Of a stretch of DNA of 7,021 bases, positions 5,829 to 7,021 are shown piece after piece. Position numbers and translations under genes: made by a program. Every line of letters starts with the position of its first letter. Position 1 is the first letter of the stretch. The notes beneath the pieces are model-generated. The model did no database searches and was not told where the DNA came from. It saw nothing but the letters and a program-made list of their open reading frames with translations. The DNA comes from Chloroflexota bacterium (lineage in GTDB: Bacteria; Chloroflexota; Dehalococcoidia; Dehalococcoidales; UBA2162), in the NCBI GenBank assembly GCA_016202525.1, contig JACQOM010000235.1, forward strand, positions 1 through 7,021, read 5' to 3'.

Positions 5829-6482
5829 CTATTTCCGTGACACACGCTTCCCGTCAGCCAGAAAACGACTGACGCCAATATCGGTCAGCGGGTGCTGTAT
5901 CATCTGCGCCAGCACATTGTTAGGAATAGTAGCAATATGCGCCCCGGCCTTGGCGGCCGCAATACAATGCTCAGGGTGACGAATACTGGCAGCAATCACT
6001 TCGGTGTGTATCTCCGGATACTTTTGAAAAACATCGACAATATCTCTGACTACCTGCATACCATCATGCCCGATATCATCCAGCCGACCGACAAAGGGGC
6101 TGACATAGGCGGCGCCGGCCCGCGCCCCGAGAATGGCCTGGTTCAGTGAGAAACACAGGGTGAAGTTCACCTTAATGCCCTCTTTAGCCAGGGTCGAGGT
6201 TACTTCAAGTCCCTCGGTAGTTGCCGGGATTTTAACCACGATATTAGGCGCCCAGGTAGAGATTTGCCGCGCCTGCTCAATCATCGGCTTCACACCCTCC
6301 ACCAGCACCTCGACTGAAATCGGCCCCGGGACGATGGAGCAGATTTCCTTAATGGCGGCAGCGTAGTCGGCGACTCCCTCTTTGGATACCAGGCTGGGGT
6401 TAGTGGTAACACCACTGATAACGCCGAGCTTTACTGCCTGTTTAATCTGGTCGATATTGGCTGTGTCCAGGAAAATACGCAT
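5829..6482 (-). CDS. tal: Small-subunit transaldolase (TalC/FSA family)
   Basis: Class I aldolase-type TIM barrel of 217 residues, the normal size for the short transaldolase / fructose-6-phosphate aldolase family. It moves a dihydroxyacetone unit from a ketose phosphate to an aldose phosphate in the non-oxidative pentose phosphate pathway, in the cytosol. Key residues are D6 (FLDTAN), the TTNPS motif 26-30, Schiff-base lysine K84 (VVKIPAT) and AASIRHP (164-170). E58 (SVEVL) and F130 (SPFVGR) replace the Gln59 and Tyr131 that mark E. coli FSA. This favours transaldolase over aldolase activity. ATG 6482 has GAGGA five bases upstream. It sits 29 bases after pyrG and is probably co-transcribed with it. 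Confidence 0.95.
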   Translation of the reverse strand: MRIFLDTANIDQIKQAVKLGVISGVTTNPSLVSKEGVADYAAAIKEICSIVPGPISVEVLVEGVKPMIEQARQISTWAPNIVVKIPATTEGLEVTSTLAKEGIKVNFTLCFSLNQAILGARAGAAYVSPFVGRLDDIGHDGMQVVRDIVDVFQKYPEIHTEVIAASIRHPEHCIAAAKAGAHIATIPNNVLAQMIQHPLTDIGVSRFLADGKRVSRK

Positions 6483-6511
6483 TCAATCCTCGTCGAAACG
6501 GCTACTTATAG

Positions 6512-7021
6512 TCAGGCGGAAAGGGGCAATGATGGCTGAGCGCCCTCCCGCAATACATTCTTGGCAACGCCGATAAAATCACGGAACATGGGATGGGGGT
6601 GGCCGGGACGGGAACCGAATTCAGGGTGGCACTGGCAACCTACCATCCACGGATGGTCAGTCAACTCACAGTACTCTACCAGTTTACCGTCAGGAGAAAG
6701 ACCGCTAAAGACCATCCCTGCCCCCTCCAACTGGTCGCGAAACTTGTTATTGAATTCATAGCGGTGCCGGTGACGCTCATAAACCAGGCTCTTCCCGTAA
6801 GCCGCCGCCACATGGCTGCCATCGACCAGCCGCGAGGGATAGTCACCAAGACGCATTGTCTTGCCTTTATCTTCAATGAATCTCTGTTCGGGAAGCAGGT
6901 CGATGACCGGATAGGGGGTGTCCGCATTAAACTCGGTGGAATTCGGTTCGGGTGAATCAAAAACATGCCGGGCAAACTCAATCACCATAACCTGCATTCC
7001 CAGGCATAGCCCCAGGTAAGG
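6512..7021 (-). CDS. pyrG: CTP synthase, C-terminal glutaminase part (partial)
   Basis: CTP synthase aminates UTP to CTP using ATP and glutamine. Only the last 169 residues of the class I glutamine amidotransferase domain lie in the window; the frame continues unbroken past the right edge. The fragment opens exactly at the nucleophile elbow PYLGLCLGMQ, with catalytic Cys codon at 7006-7004. The other two catalytic residues are in CHPEFGSRPG (His 132 and Glu 134 of the fragment). The intervening TMRLGDYP and YERHRHRYEFNN motifs are characteristic of PyrG. The apparent ATG at 6997 is internal, not a start. The synthetase half is out of view. Confidence 0.97.
   Translation of the reverse strand, partial: PYLGLCLGMQVMVIEFARHVFDSPEPNSTEFNADTPYPVIDLLPEQRFIEDKGKTMRLGDYPSRLVDGSHVAAAYGKSLVYERHRHRYEFNNKFRDQLEGAGMVFSGLSPDGKLVEYCELTDHPWMVGCQCHPEFGSRPGHPHPMFRDFIGVAKNVLREGAQPSLPLSA

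Overview
The window fits the chromosome of an uncultured bacterium, most likely Chloroflexota (Dehalococcoidia-like). This is inferred from the style of the Rho and UvrC proteins, the TalC-type transaldolase beside pyrG and rho, and a Sec-exported protein with prealbumin-like repeats. I could not run a phylogeny, so the assignment is tentative.

Right half (about 2291-7021, all minus strand): a housekeeping gene train. It reads pyrG (3' part only, CTP synthase glutaminase domain), a small-subunit transaldolase, rho, uvrC, then a 72-residue zinc-ribbon protein. Gaps are 29, 98, 113 and 18 bases. The pyrG-transaldolase and uvrC-zinc-ribbon pairs look co-transcribed. The wider gaps before rho and uvrC each carry a perfect TATAAT -10 box on the minus strand, so internal promoters are likely. 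All key catalytic residues of these enzymes are intact.

Left half (1-2224): an accessory-looking divergent pair. On the minus strand, running off the left edge, is a 506+ residue exported protein. It has a signal peptide, an Ig-like domain, a central domain I cannot name, and tandem prealbumin-like repeats of 107 residues. On the plus strand is a 97-residue winged-helix regulator. Between them lies about 410 bases of AT-rich DNA holding the most interesting signal here. It contains two collinear copies of a roughly 135-base module and a 22-base perfect direct repeat with a 16-base near-palindromic core. One copy of that core exactly fills the 18-base spacer of a strong minus-strand promoter (TTGACA / TAAAAT) for the exported protein. 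The other copy lies in the leader of the regulator gene. A separate perfect inverted repeat shares the same ATGACA half-site. The simplest reading is that the regulator controls both the surface protein and itself.

No tRNA, rRNA, CRISPR array, insertion sequence or recognisable riboswitch was seen. The 66 bases between the convergent regulator and zinc-ribbon genes (2225-2290) show no clear hairpin-plus-T-tract terminator.
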